A stretch of DNA of 64,000 nucleotides from Microbacterium sp. PM5 (GTDB lineage Bacteria; Actinomycetota; Actinomycetes; Actinomycetales; Microbacteriaceae). The stretch spans positions 587,637-651,636 of the forward strand of contig NZ_CP022162.1 of assembly GCF_003293595.1 (NCBI RefSeq). The letters are read 5' to 3'. Positions 6,395-12,807 of this stretch are shown here, in pieces. Numbering within the stretch: the stretch's first letter is position 1; each line of letters begins with the position of its first letter. The notes beneath the pieces are model-generated. The model was given only the letters and a program-made list of their open reading frames with translations, did not search any database and had not been told where the DNA came from. The position numbers and the translations under genes were made by a program.

Positions 6395-7659
6395 CCACCG
6401 TTCGACCGATGCACCCCTCGGTGCAGGCCCGGCAGGAGCCGGAGAAGGACCGTGCTGCGCGCCGGTACTGGGGCGACATGGAACCTCCGACCTCGAAGGC
6501 GGAGTTCTTCTCCGCCGTGACCACGCCCATGGCAGCAGCGGGTGATGCGACCGTCGCGACGATCCGCATGTACGGTCCGATCGACTCGTGCGGCGGATGG
6601 TGGGGGATCTCCACCGAGGACGTCGCGCACGTGATCGATTCGCTGCCGGCGACGGTGGAGCAGATCGTCCTCCGCATCAACTCACCCGGCGGCGAGGTGT
6701 GGGAGGCGATGGCGATCCTCAACATGCTCGCCGCCCACCGCGCCCGCGTCATCGCTGTCGTCGACGGTCTCGCCGCGTCGGCCGCATCGTTCATCGCCGC
6801 GGGCTGTGAGGAGACGGTCATGTCTCCCGGCAGTCAGATGATGATCCACTCGCCGTCTGCGATCGAGTGGGGCAACGCCGACGACATGCGGAAGATGGCC
6901 GACTTCCTCGACACCCTGCAGGCGTCGATGATCGAGGTCTACACCGACAAGGCTGGCGAGAAGGACTGGGCGTCGCTGCTCGCCGAAGAGACGTGGATGA
7001 CCGCCGCGGACACCGTCGCGATGGGTCTCGCTGATCGTGTCGAGGTGGTTCCCGATGCGGGACCTGCGATGACGGTCGGTGACGACACCGAACCGGATCT
7101 GCTGCTCGTCGAACCGTCCGACGCTGCCGCCGCCGAACTGGCGCGCACTCACGCTGCCGCTGCGCGTGCGACGGCACCCAAGCCCCCGAGCTCGTCCGAG
7201 CCGGGTATCCCCATCCGAAAGGAGAACGTCGTGACGAACGACGCACCCCAGGCTGGTGTTCAGGAGCGGCTCGGCACGACCGAGACCGACACCCCGGAGG
7301 TCGCCGCGGCGGCTCCCGAGGTGACTCCGACCGCCACCGCACCCACCGCTGGCCTCCCGGAGGGCATCGTCGCGATCGACGCGAACGTGCTCGCCGAGCT
7401 GCGCAGCAACGCTGCCCGCGGCGCCGAGGCTCGCGCGGAGCAGGACCGGTCGCGCCGCGACGGCATCATCGCGACCGCGCTGCAGGAGGGCCGCATCAGC
7501 GCGTCCTCGCGTGAGCACTTCCGGGCGCTGCTCGAGAAGGACGAGGAGGGCACCACCGCGGTGCTCGCCACGCTCGCGAAGAACACCGTCCCCGTCGAGG
7601 AGCTCGGCCACCAGGCCGTCGCGTCCGACGACGCCTACCCCGCGCACTGGGCGCGCTGA
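6391..7659 (+). CDS. ClpP-type prohead protease fused to scaffold
   Basis: This 422-residue protein has an N-terminal ClpP/S14-like serine protease (about residues 55-220). The nucleophile is Ser130 in GLAASAAS and the catalytic His is 153 in MMIHSPS. An Ala/Pro-rich linker leads to a helical C-terminal part (about 281-422), which looks like a scaffolding protein. The protease should cleave the scaffold during head maturation. The ATG at 6391 overlaps the portal stop. A strong internal AAAGGAG at 7218-7224 precedes an in-frame GTG at 7231, so the scaffold is probably also made separately. Confidence 0.88.
   Translation: MTTVRPMHPSVQARQEPEKDRAARRYWGDMEPPTSKAEFFSAVTTPMAAAGDATVATIRMYGPIDSCGGWWGISTEDVAHVIDSLPATVEQIVLRINSPGGEVWEAMAILNMLAAHRARVIAVVDGLAASAASFIAAGCEETVMSPGSQMMIHSPSAIEWGNADDMRKMADFLDTLQASMIEVYTDKAGEKDWASLLAEETWMTAADTVAMGLADRVEVVPDAGPAMTVGDDTEPDLLLVEPSDAAAAELARTHAAAARATAPKPPSSSEPGIPIRKENVVTNDAPQAGVQERLGTTETDTPEVAAAAPEVTPTATAPTAGLPEGIVAIDANVLAELRSNAARGAEARAEQDRSRRDGIIATALQEGRISASSREHFRALLEKDEEGTTAVLATLAKNTVPVEELGHQAVASDDAYPAHWAR
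7231..7659 (+). CDS. Nested scaffold protein from internal start
   Basis: Within the protease gene, AAAGGAG lies seven bases before GTG 7231, in the same frame. Translation from there gives a 142-residue protein beginning VTNDAPQAGVQERLG. It has an acidic, Ala-rich first half and then charged helices (RGAEARAEQDRSRRDG). This parallels lambda C/Nu3, where the scaffold is the C-terminal part of the protease gene made from its own start. The nested product is inferred from the ribosome binding site only. Confidence 0.6.
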   Translation: MTNDAPQAGVQERLGTTETDTPEVAAAAPEVTPTATAPTAGLPEGIVAIDANVLAELRSNAARGAEARAEQDRSRRDGIIATALQEGRISASSREHFRALLEKDEEGTTAVLATLAKNTVPVEELGHQAVASDDAYPAHWAR

Positions 7660-7673
7660 GAGGAGCCACCATC

Positions 7674-8060
7674 ATGGCAAACGAGTGCATCCCGGCGTAC
7701 GAGCCGGGAACCCACCTGACCGCGATCGTCGGCTCCGGCGGCGTCACGGGCAAGACCTTCGTCGACATCTCCGCGGCCCTGTCGGTGACGGCGGGTACGC
7801 CGGCGACGGTGGTCACGGCGACCGCGGCGGGACTGTCCGTCGGTGTCGCGGCGCGTGACGCTGCTGTGGGTGCGAAGGTCCTCGTCGTCCGGGCCAAGGG
7901 TGCTGTGGTGCCCGTGACCGCCGGTGGGAACATCGCGGTCGGCGCGGAGGTCGAGATCGGTTCGAACGGGCGTGCCGTCACGCTCAACTCTGGCAAGGCC
8001 CGTGGCCGTGCCTGGTCGGCCGGAACGTCCGGTAACGACGTCTTCATCGAGCTCTACTGA
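7674..8060 (+). CDS. Head decoration protein (DUF2190-like)
   Basis: This 128-residue Gly/Ala/Val-rich beta protein lies between scaffold and major capsid genes, where capsid-stabilising decoration proteins are found. The repeated short strands (GVAARDAAVGAKVLVV and GGNIAVGAEVEIG) match the look of the DUF2190 family. GAGAGGAG lies before the ATG. The identification is by position and composition. Confidence 0.7.
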   Translation: MANECIPAYEPGTHLTAIVGSGGVTGKTFVDISAALSVTAGTPATVVTATAAGLSVGVAARDAAVGAKVLVVRAKGAVVPVTAGGNIAVGAEVEIGSNGRAVTLNSGKARGRAWSAGTSGNDVFIELY

Positions 8061-8077
8061 GAGAGGAGAGCACAACC

Positions 8078-8977
8078 ATGGCACAGAACGCTGCGGCGTA
8101 CCCGCTCGCGGGCCCCACGGTCTCGGGCTCCACCATCACGGTGGAGACGATGCTGAACCAGCCGACTCGCATCACGCGGTACCTGTCGGACATCACGCTC
8201 CGCAACTACATCAGCCCCCTGTTCTTCTCGAGCCCGGGTGGCGTTTCGGGTGGTGCGGTCATCTACGACCAGCTCACCCTGAACGACCTGTTCCCGACTC
8301 GGGACGTGCAGGAGGTCGCACCGGGTGGCGAGTTCCCGCTCGTCACGTCGGACAACGCGAACCCCAACGTCGCGGCGGTCGAGAAGCACGGTGGCAAGTT
8401 CTTCGTCACCGACGAGGCTCGTGACCGCAACGACGGTGGTGTGATCCAGCGTGAGGGCCGCAAGCTCATCAACGCGATGATCCGTCGTCAGGATGCGCGT
8501 GCGATCGCGATCGTCGACGCGGCGATCGCGGGCATCGGTTCGCAGACTGTCGTCGGCCTGAACTGGAACAACACCGTCACCGGTGGTTCCAGTCAGTCGA
8601 ACGCGTCGGCATGGCCGGCTGCGGACTTCGCGAAGGTGCAGCTGCTCGCCGATCAGCAGGAGCTGGGCGTCGAGATCAACACGTGGGTGCTGAACCCGGC
8701 GCAGTACGCGCAGCTGCGGCTCGTGTACGGCTCCGACTTCGAGGCTGTCGCCGCGTCGTATGGTCTCGCCTTCCAGGCGTCGAACCGTGTCGCGGCCGGC
8801 ACGGCGTACGCCCTCGAGGCGGGTCAGCCCGGTGAGCAGCGGTTCGAGAAGCCGCTGTCGACCGAGACGTGGCGTGAGCCGGAGCACCAGCGCACGTGGG
8901 TGCAGACCGACGCGCGCTTCGTCCAGTACGTCACGAACCCGTACTCGGTGTTCAAGGTGACGGGTCTGGCCGGCTGA
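8078..8977 (+). CDS. Major capsid protein
   Basis: This 299-residue protein follows the decoration gene. It has an N-terminal arm, FSSPGGVSGGAVIY, a central segment with VTDEARDRNDGGVIQRE, a helix with AKVQLLADQQELGVEIN, and a C-terminal domain ending NPYSVFKVTGLAG. This layout is that of HK97-fold capsid proteins in actinophages. GAGAGGAG precedes the ATG. It should be the most abundant structural protein of the virion. Confidence 0.88.
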   Translation: MAQNAAAYPLAGPTVSGSTITVETMLNQPTRITRYLSDITLRNYISPLFFSSPGGVSGGAVIYDQLTLNDLFPTRDVQEVAPGGEFPLVTSDNANPNVAAVEKHGGKFFVTDEARDRNDGGVIQREGRKLINAMIRRQDARAIAIVDAAIAGIGSQTVVGLNWNNTVTGGSSQSNASAWPAADFAKVQLLADQQELGVEINTWVLNPAQYAQLRLVYGSDFEAVAASYGLAFQASNRVAAGTAYALEAGQPGEQRFEKPLSTETWREPEHQRTWVQTDARFVQYVTNPYSVFKVTGLAG

Positions 8978-9159
8978 TGGCCAAGCGGACGATCCGGGCG
9001 GGCATCGTGACCTACCGGGCGGCCGATGGCCGTGAGGGCGTGTTCGGGTTCCTCGGCGACGAGGTCGACGTCCACAAGGACGACCTCGAGCGGTTCGACC
9101 GTCTCAACCCGGCGGAGCCGGAGAAGAACGACGTGGAAGACGCTTCGGCGTCGGCCTGA
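8977..9159 (+). CDS. Small phage protein after capsid gene (60 aa)
   Basis: ATG 8977 overlaps the capsid stop (TGATG). The product is basic at the N-terminus (MAKRTIRAGIVTYR) and acidic at the C-terminus. Similar short proteins between the capsid and head-tail adaptor genes occur in many actinophages, without known function. Confidence 0.6.
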   Translation: MAKRTIRAGIVTYRAADGREGVFGFLGDEVDVHKDDLERFDRLNPAEPEKNDVEDASASA

Positions 9160-9171
9160 CGAGAGGGGGCG

Positions 9172-9540
9172 GTGGGGTTGGCTATCACACCGGATGTCAT
9201 CGGCGCGGACGAGGATCTCGCCCGTGAGGTGCTGGCGGAGGCTCGTTCCATCGCCCCCTGCATCTTTACTCTCGACGAAACGTCGGAGGAGCGGAAGACG
9301 GCTGTGTCGATCCTGAAACGGATCTACGCGGACGTCGAGGATCGCGGTTCACGGATGGTGAAGTCTGAACGCATCGGCTCCGCCGGTGTCGATTACGCCG
9401 ATGTGGTGTCCGCGTTCGATGGGTCGCGTACGCGTGCTCTGCGGTCGCTGTGCGCGTCTACGGTAGCGTCTGGACTTCCGGTGGGGTCGTTCCCGTTGGA
9501 GCGGCCCATCAGTCGCCTGTGGCCGGACCGGGGCTGCTGA
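9172..9540 (+). CDS. Head-tail adaptor (connector) protein
   Basis: This 122-residue, mostly helical protein is the second gene after the capsid. That is the place of the first connector protein (gp6/gp15-like), which binds under the portal ring. The helix around RKTAVSILKRIYADVEDRGSR and the tail ending LERPISRLWPDRGC fit this type. The start is GTG 9172 after a GAGAGGGGG site. Assigned mainly by gene order. Confidence 0.65.
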   Translation: MGLAITPDVIGADEDLAREVLAEARSIAPCIFTLDETSEERKTAVSILKRIYADVEDRGSRMVKSERIGSAGVDYADVVSAFDGSRTRALRSLCASTVASGLPVGSFPLERPISRLWPDRGC

Positions 9541-9959
9541 TGCACCGGATGCGTTTCCCCCACGGGCGTACCGTGTGGCGACTGCGGGGCGGTCCGGTGT
9601 GGGACGAGTACAGCGAGACGTACAAGCCGGAGGACTGGGAGCACCCCATCCTGCGCGCGCTCCCGAAGTCGTTCATCGCGCAGACATCGACCGCCCTGTT
9701 GGCGACGGCGACGCGTGATCAAGCATCCGAAGCGAAGTCGCTGTTCTGCGACGGTGCCCTGGATGTGCAGAAGAGTGACCGGATCTTCGACGGCACCTTC
9801 ACCCCACCCCTGCCCGAGACGGCGACGGTGATCCCTGCGGGGACGGTGTTCGTCGGGGCGACGTACCAGATCGATGGCATCCCGCCGGCCGCGGACACCA
9901 ACCCGTTCACGGCGTTCACGCCGCCGCGGGAGATCCCGCTGACGCGTTACGTCGGCTGA
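9540..9959 (+). CDS. Head closure (stopper) protein
   Basis: This 139-residue beta-rich protein starts at ATG 9540, which shares a base with the adaptor stop. It contains DRIFDGTFTPPLPETATVIPAGTVFVG, a short beta-barrel-like section similar to head-tail stoppers. These plug the connector after packaging. Assigned mainly by position. Confidence 0.55.
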   Translation: MHRMRFPHGRTVWRLRGGPVWDEYSETYKPEDWEHPILRALPKSFIAQTSTALLATATRDQASEAKSLFCDGALDVQKSDRIFDGTFTPPLPETATVIPAGTVFVGATYQIDGIPPAADTNPFTAFTPPREIPLTRYVG

Positions 9960-9968
9960 CGCTACGAT
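9939..9968 (+). promoter_or_regulatory. Promoter of the TM2-protein gene (leaderless)
   Basis: TACGAT at 9963-9968 lies seven bases before ATG 9976, and CTGACG at 9939-9944 is 18 bases upstream of it. There is no ribosome binding site. This is the layout of a promoter producing a leaderless mRNA. It would let the gene be expressed apart from the late phage operon. Confidence 0.5.
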
Positions 9969-9975
9969 CACGGTC

Positions 9976-10347
9976 ATGACGATCGATCGACCGAGCGCGA
10001 CGCCTCCGGGCTGGTACCCGAACAGGAACGGTGTCATGCAGTGGTGGGACGGCACAGCGTGGGGGCCACTCGCCCCAGCCGCCGCACCGATCATCATCCA
10101 CACGCGCCCGATGAAGGATGCGGGCATCGGGTACCTGCTGCTCATTCTTCTCGGCGGCTTCGCCGCACATCGCTTCTACCTCGGCCGACCCGGAAGCGCA
10201 GTGGCCATGCTTCTACTCTGGTGGGGCGGTTGGGCGCTAACCGTCATCGGGGTCGGCATCTTCATGCTCCTCGCCGTCGTCGTTTGGTGGATCGTCGATC
10301 TCTTCCTCATCCCCACGATGGTCAACGAGCACAACGCGCACCCGTAG
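9976..10347 (+). CDS. TM2-domain membrane protein with DUF2510
   Basis: This 123-residue protein has an N-terminal DUF2510 motif (PPGWYPNRNG with WWDGTAWG, about residues 10-30). A TM2 domain follows: GIGYLLLILLGG, then HRFYLGRPGSA, then a second hydrophobic stretch. Both domains are typical of host actinobacterial membrane proteins rather than virion parts. The gene sits between neck genes and has its own likely promoter, so it looks like a lysogenic-conversion moron. Function unknown; superinfection exclusion or an envelope change is possible. Confidence 0.8.
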   Translation: MTIDRPSATPPGWYPNRNGVMQWWDGTAWGPLAPAAAPIIIHTRPMKDAGIGYLLLILLGGFAAHRFYLGRPGSAVAMLLLWWGGWALTVIGVGIFMLLAVVVWWIVDLFLIPTMVNEHNAHP

Positions 10348-10385
10348 CGTCGGCGGCGGGCGCCCGACTAGGTCGGAGGTCCGCG

Positions 10386-10670
10386 ATGCCCATTGATTTC
10401 AACGAGAGCTTCTTCGACCAGCTCGGACGCTCCCAGGGTGTGATCGACCTCGTCGATGCGTCCACAGCAGAGATCGCTGCCACCGCGCGGGAGACGGCAC
10501 CCGAGGACAGCGGGGAGTACAAGAACGGCATCAGCACCGCGGGGAAGTTCCAAAAGCGGTACGTCGGCCTGGTCGTCGCCTCTGACCCAAAGTCGATGAT
10601 CATCGAATCGAAGACGGGGAACCTTGCGCGCGCGCTCCGCAAGAACGCGAAGGGGCGCCGCCGTGCCTGA
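10386..10670 (+). CDS. Neck/minor head protein (HK97 gp10-like)
   Basis: This 94-residue protein has VDASTAEIAATARETAPEDSGEYKNGIS followed by LVVASDPKSMIIESKTGNLARALRKN. The order helix, APxxSGxxxxxI, beta strand, ExGT/GNxA is that of HK97 gp10-like tail-completion proteins, which join the neck and the tail. GGAGG precedes ATG 10386. The last bases overlap the next GTG. Confidence 0.7.
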   Translation: MPIDFNESFFDQLGRSQGVIDLVDASTAEIAATARETAPEDSGEYKNGISTAGKFQKRYVGLVVASDPKSMIIESKTGNLARALRKNAKGRRRA

Positions 10671-11097
10671 CCCGATCCTCATCCACGATGACCTCGAGCT
10701 CTACCTCATTCGCCGTTTCCGCGAGCTGCTGTCCAGCCGACTCGAGCCGGTGTGCTCGGACGTGAAGGTGGACAGGGTCGAACCGTCCGGTGAGTCATCA
10801 TCCTGGCCAGCGCGCGCCCTCATCGTCCGCGACGACGGGACGACGGATCTCGAGCTTCACACAGGCGAGGCTTCAGTCGGGTTCACCGTTCTTGCCGGGA
10901 CGAAGAAGAGCCCGAAGGAAGCGAAGGATCTCGCCGCGATCGTCCGCGCGCTGATCGACGAACTGCCGTCGGCTGACCCTTCGAATCCGGTCGCGGCCGT
11001 GACCAGCCGGTTCGGGCCTGTGATGGTCGCGGAGAACCAAGACCGTGCACGCGTGTACATCACTGCGACCCTCCGCGTCGTCGCGCGCGCTCACTGA
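10663..11097 (+). CDS. Tail terminator protein
   Basis: This 144-residue protein follows the gp10-like gene and precedes the major tail protein, the standard site of the tail terminator that caps the tail tube. It has a helical start (LELYLIRRFRELLSSRLE) and then strands such as GEASVGFTVLAGTKKSP, in line with the gpU/gp17 fold. The GTG at 10663 overlaps the previous gene. Assigned by position and build. Confidence 0.6.
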   Translation: MPDPILIHDDLELYLIRRFRELLSSRLEPVCSDVKVDRVEPSGESSSWPARALIVRDDGTTDLELHTGEASVGFTVLAGTKKSPKEAKDLAAIVRALIDELPSADPSNPVAAVTSRFGPVMVAENQDRARVYITATLRVVARAH

Positions 11098-11134
11098 GCC
11101 ACCCACAGGGCCTTCGCCCGACCACCCAACACTG

Positions 11135-11156
11135 CGCCCCGACCGGGGCGTTCTTC
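11135..11156 (+). terminator. Short hairpin before major tail gene
   Basis: A compact stem CGCCCC/GGGGCG with a GACC loop is followed by TTCTTC. It may be a weak terminator or a transcript-processing hairpin that sets the level of the major tail protein mRNA. Confidence 0.5.
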
Positions 11157-11172
11157 ATTGAAAGGACAACCC

Positions 11173-12027
11173 ATGACTGTCGACAGCTCTGGGAACGACA
11201 TCGAAGCGGTCGGCGTCCCGGTCTCTGGCCGCATCGCGTTCGCTCCGTTCGGCACTCCGCTCCTGACGCCCTCGCAGGGCAACCAGGGCGACATCACGTC
11301 CCTGATGGGACTGTTCACCCCGATCGGTCTGCTGAAGACCGATGGGGGCCCTCAGTTCGCGTGGGCCGCTTCGGGCGACCCGATCGAGTTCTGGCAGGAG
11401 GGCTACTCGATCCCGAGTGGACTCGCGGACGTCACCCTGGGCATCACCGCCGCTGAGGCGCTCCGAGCGGCGGTGCGGGCGATCATCTCCGGCATGACTC
11501 CCGACGCCAACAACATGACCGTCATCGATGGAGGCGGCCACGCGACCCGCTGGGTCGTGTACTCCGAGGAGATCTTCAAGAACGGTGCCGTGCGCCGCCG
11601 CCAGGCACCCAACGTGCAGCTCGCATCCTCGACCGAGGATCGCAGCGAGCGCGGCGGGGTCATGGGCAACGCCCTCTCGTTCAAGATCAACCGCGACATC
11701 GGCATCGGGGGGCACTTCCGCGAGTGGGTCATCATGTCTCCCGCCTCCGGCGCGAAGACCGGATGGAACGTCACTCTCAACGGTTCGCCGACCGGGGGAT
11801 CGTTCGCGCTCTCCGTCAACGGCGCGTGGACCGCTCCCATCGCGTACAACGCCAACGCCGCGGCGGTCGCTGCTGCGATCAACGCCCTCGCGGGCGTCAC
11901 GGGTATCAGCGGAGTGACGGCTTCGGGTACCTCGCCGATCGCGCTGACGTTCCCGTCCGCGGTGCAGTTCGCCGCGAACGGCTCGGGCCTGACGGGCGGA
12001 ACCTCGCCGTCGGTGACGGTCGCGTAA
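11173..12027 (+). CDS. Major tail protein (tail tube)
   Basis: This 284-residue protein is placed before the tail chaperones, as tube proteins are. Its first 200 residues form the tube-type domain. The last 80 residues carry the repeat-like module GGSFALSVNG, TAPIAYNA, AAAVAAAINAL, GLTGGTSP. That module recurs at the C-termini of phage tail and capsid proteins and probably lies on the outside of the tail. ATG 11173 was chosen because GAAAGGA stands before it, and an upstream in-frame ATG at 11158 lies ahead of that site. Hairpins flank the gene on both sides. Confidence 0.82.
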   Translation: MTVDSSGNDIEAVGVPVSGRIAFAPFGTPLLTPSQGNQGDITSLMGLFTPIGLLKTDGGPQFAWAASGDPIEFWQEGYSIPSGLADVTLGITAAEALRAAVRAIISGMTPDANNMTVIDGGGHATRWVVYSEEIFKNGAVRRRQAPNVQLASSTEDRSERGGVMGNALSFKINRDIGIGGHFREWVIMSPASGAKTGWNVTLNGSPTGGSFALSVNGAWTAPIAYNANAAAVAAAINALAGVTGISGVTASGTSPIALTFPSAVQFAANGSGLTGGTSPSVTVA

Positions 12028-12032
12028 CGACT

Positions 12033-12077
12033 GGCGGGTGGCGGCGATCGTGGGTGACGCCGCCACCCGCCTCTTTC
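12033..12077 (+). terminator. Strong terminator after major tail gene
   Basis: A perfect 14-base stem (12033-12046 with 12058-12071) encloses an 11-base loop and is followed by TCTTTC. It probably reduces transcription from the abundant tail tube gene into the chaperones. Confidence 0.8.
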
Positions 12078-12111
12078 ACTTCACCCACACCACCCACGGA
12101 AGGACACCCAC

Positions 12112-12432
12112 ATGGCTGAGAAGCCGATGCCCGAGAAGGGCAAGTACGACGTCATCGATGACGTGTTCCGGTACACGTCCAAGAAGGGCGTGAAGTTCGT
12201 CATCGATCTCGACATGCCCGCTGAGGTCATGGAGGTCGCAACCGGCGGCGAGGAGAAGACCGAGGAGGAGCAGTTCGCGGCTGTCGCGGAGTGGCTCGGC
12301 GCCGATGTTCAGGAAGCGTACAAGGGTCTCGGCGGGCTGGAACGAGCACGCTTCATGCGCACCTTCTTCACCGAGTTCGCGAAGGCGGCGCAACTTCCGC
12401 TGGGGGAATCCCTGAGCTCCTCCGTTTCGTAG
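12112..12432 (+). CDS. Tail assembly chaperone, short form (gpG-like)
   Basis: This 106-residue acidic protein, beginning MAEKPMPEKGKYDVIDD, lies between tube and tape measure genes. The short form is the product of normal termination at 12430-12432. Near its end the slippery run GGGGGAA (12402-12408) lets some ribosomes shift back one base and make the long form. Chaperones of this type bind the tape measure protein before tube assembly and are not part of the virion. Confidence 0.82.
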   Translation: MAEKPMPEKGKYDVIDDVFRYTSKKGVKFVIDLDMPAEVMEVATGGEEKTEEEQFAAVAEWLGADVQEAYKGLGGLERARFMRTFFTEFAKAAQLPLGESLSSSVS

Positions 12433-12794
12433 AGGAGCACCGCTCAGCACTCACATGGGACTTCAAGCGCTACCTCGGCGTCAGGTTGTCCCGTCTCGGC
12501 GTGGACTTCACCTACGGTGAGGCGCGCACATGGATCGAGGAGCTCGGACGAGAAACAGGGTCTCACCTGGTCGCCGAGATGTCCGGATTCGTGCGTGCGG
12601 CGACGCACGCAGAAATCGCGACCGTCCTGCAAGCGGAAGCCACGCTCAACCGCTACCGCAACACGAAGGCAGTTCCGGAGCCGATCGAACTCCCGCTGCC
12701 CTGGCGTCGTCACGACAACAACGAGGATCTGACTCCGCAGATGCGGGCGGACCTCGAGCTGCGACTGAATGCGGTGTCCGCGTTCCCTGACTGA
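12112..12794 (+). CDS. Tail assembly chaperone, frameshifted long form (gpGT-like)
   Basis: A -1 shift at GGGGGAA (12402-12408; codons CTG GGG GAA) joins the first 98 codons to a frame that runs to 12794. This gives about 227 residues. The downstream part starts GIPELLRFVEEHRSALTWDFKRYLG, has no sensible start codon of its own, and ends 13 bases before the tape measure start. This arrangement is conserved in most long-tailed phages. The exact shift site is inferred from the sequence. Confidence 0.82.
12402..12408 (+). promoter_or_regulatory. Programmed -1 ribosomal frameshift site
   Basis: The heptamer GGGGGAA lies in the P and A sites (GGG GAA) 22 bases before the stop of the short chaperone. 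Moving back one base keeps GGG pairing in the P site and GGA in the A site. The two frames it connects are both clearly coding. Confidence 0.75.
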
Positions 12795-12807
12795 GCGGAG
12801 GATCCGG

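Noticed and set aside
12291..12794. Independent gene after the short tail chaperone
   Set aside because: The first part of the frame overlaps the chaperone in another frame and reads as shadow sequence. The real coding part begins exactly at the slippery site.
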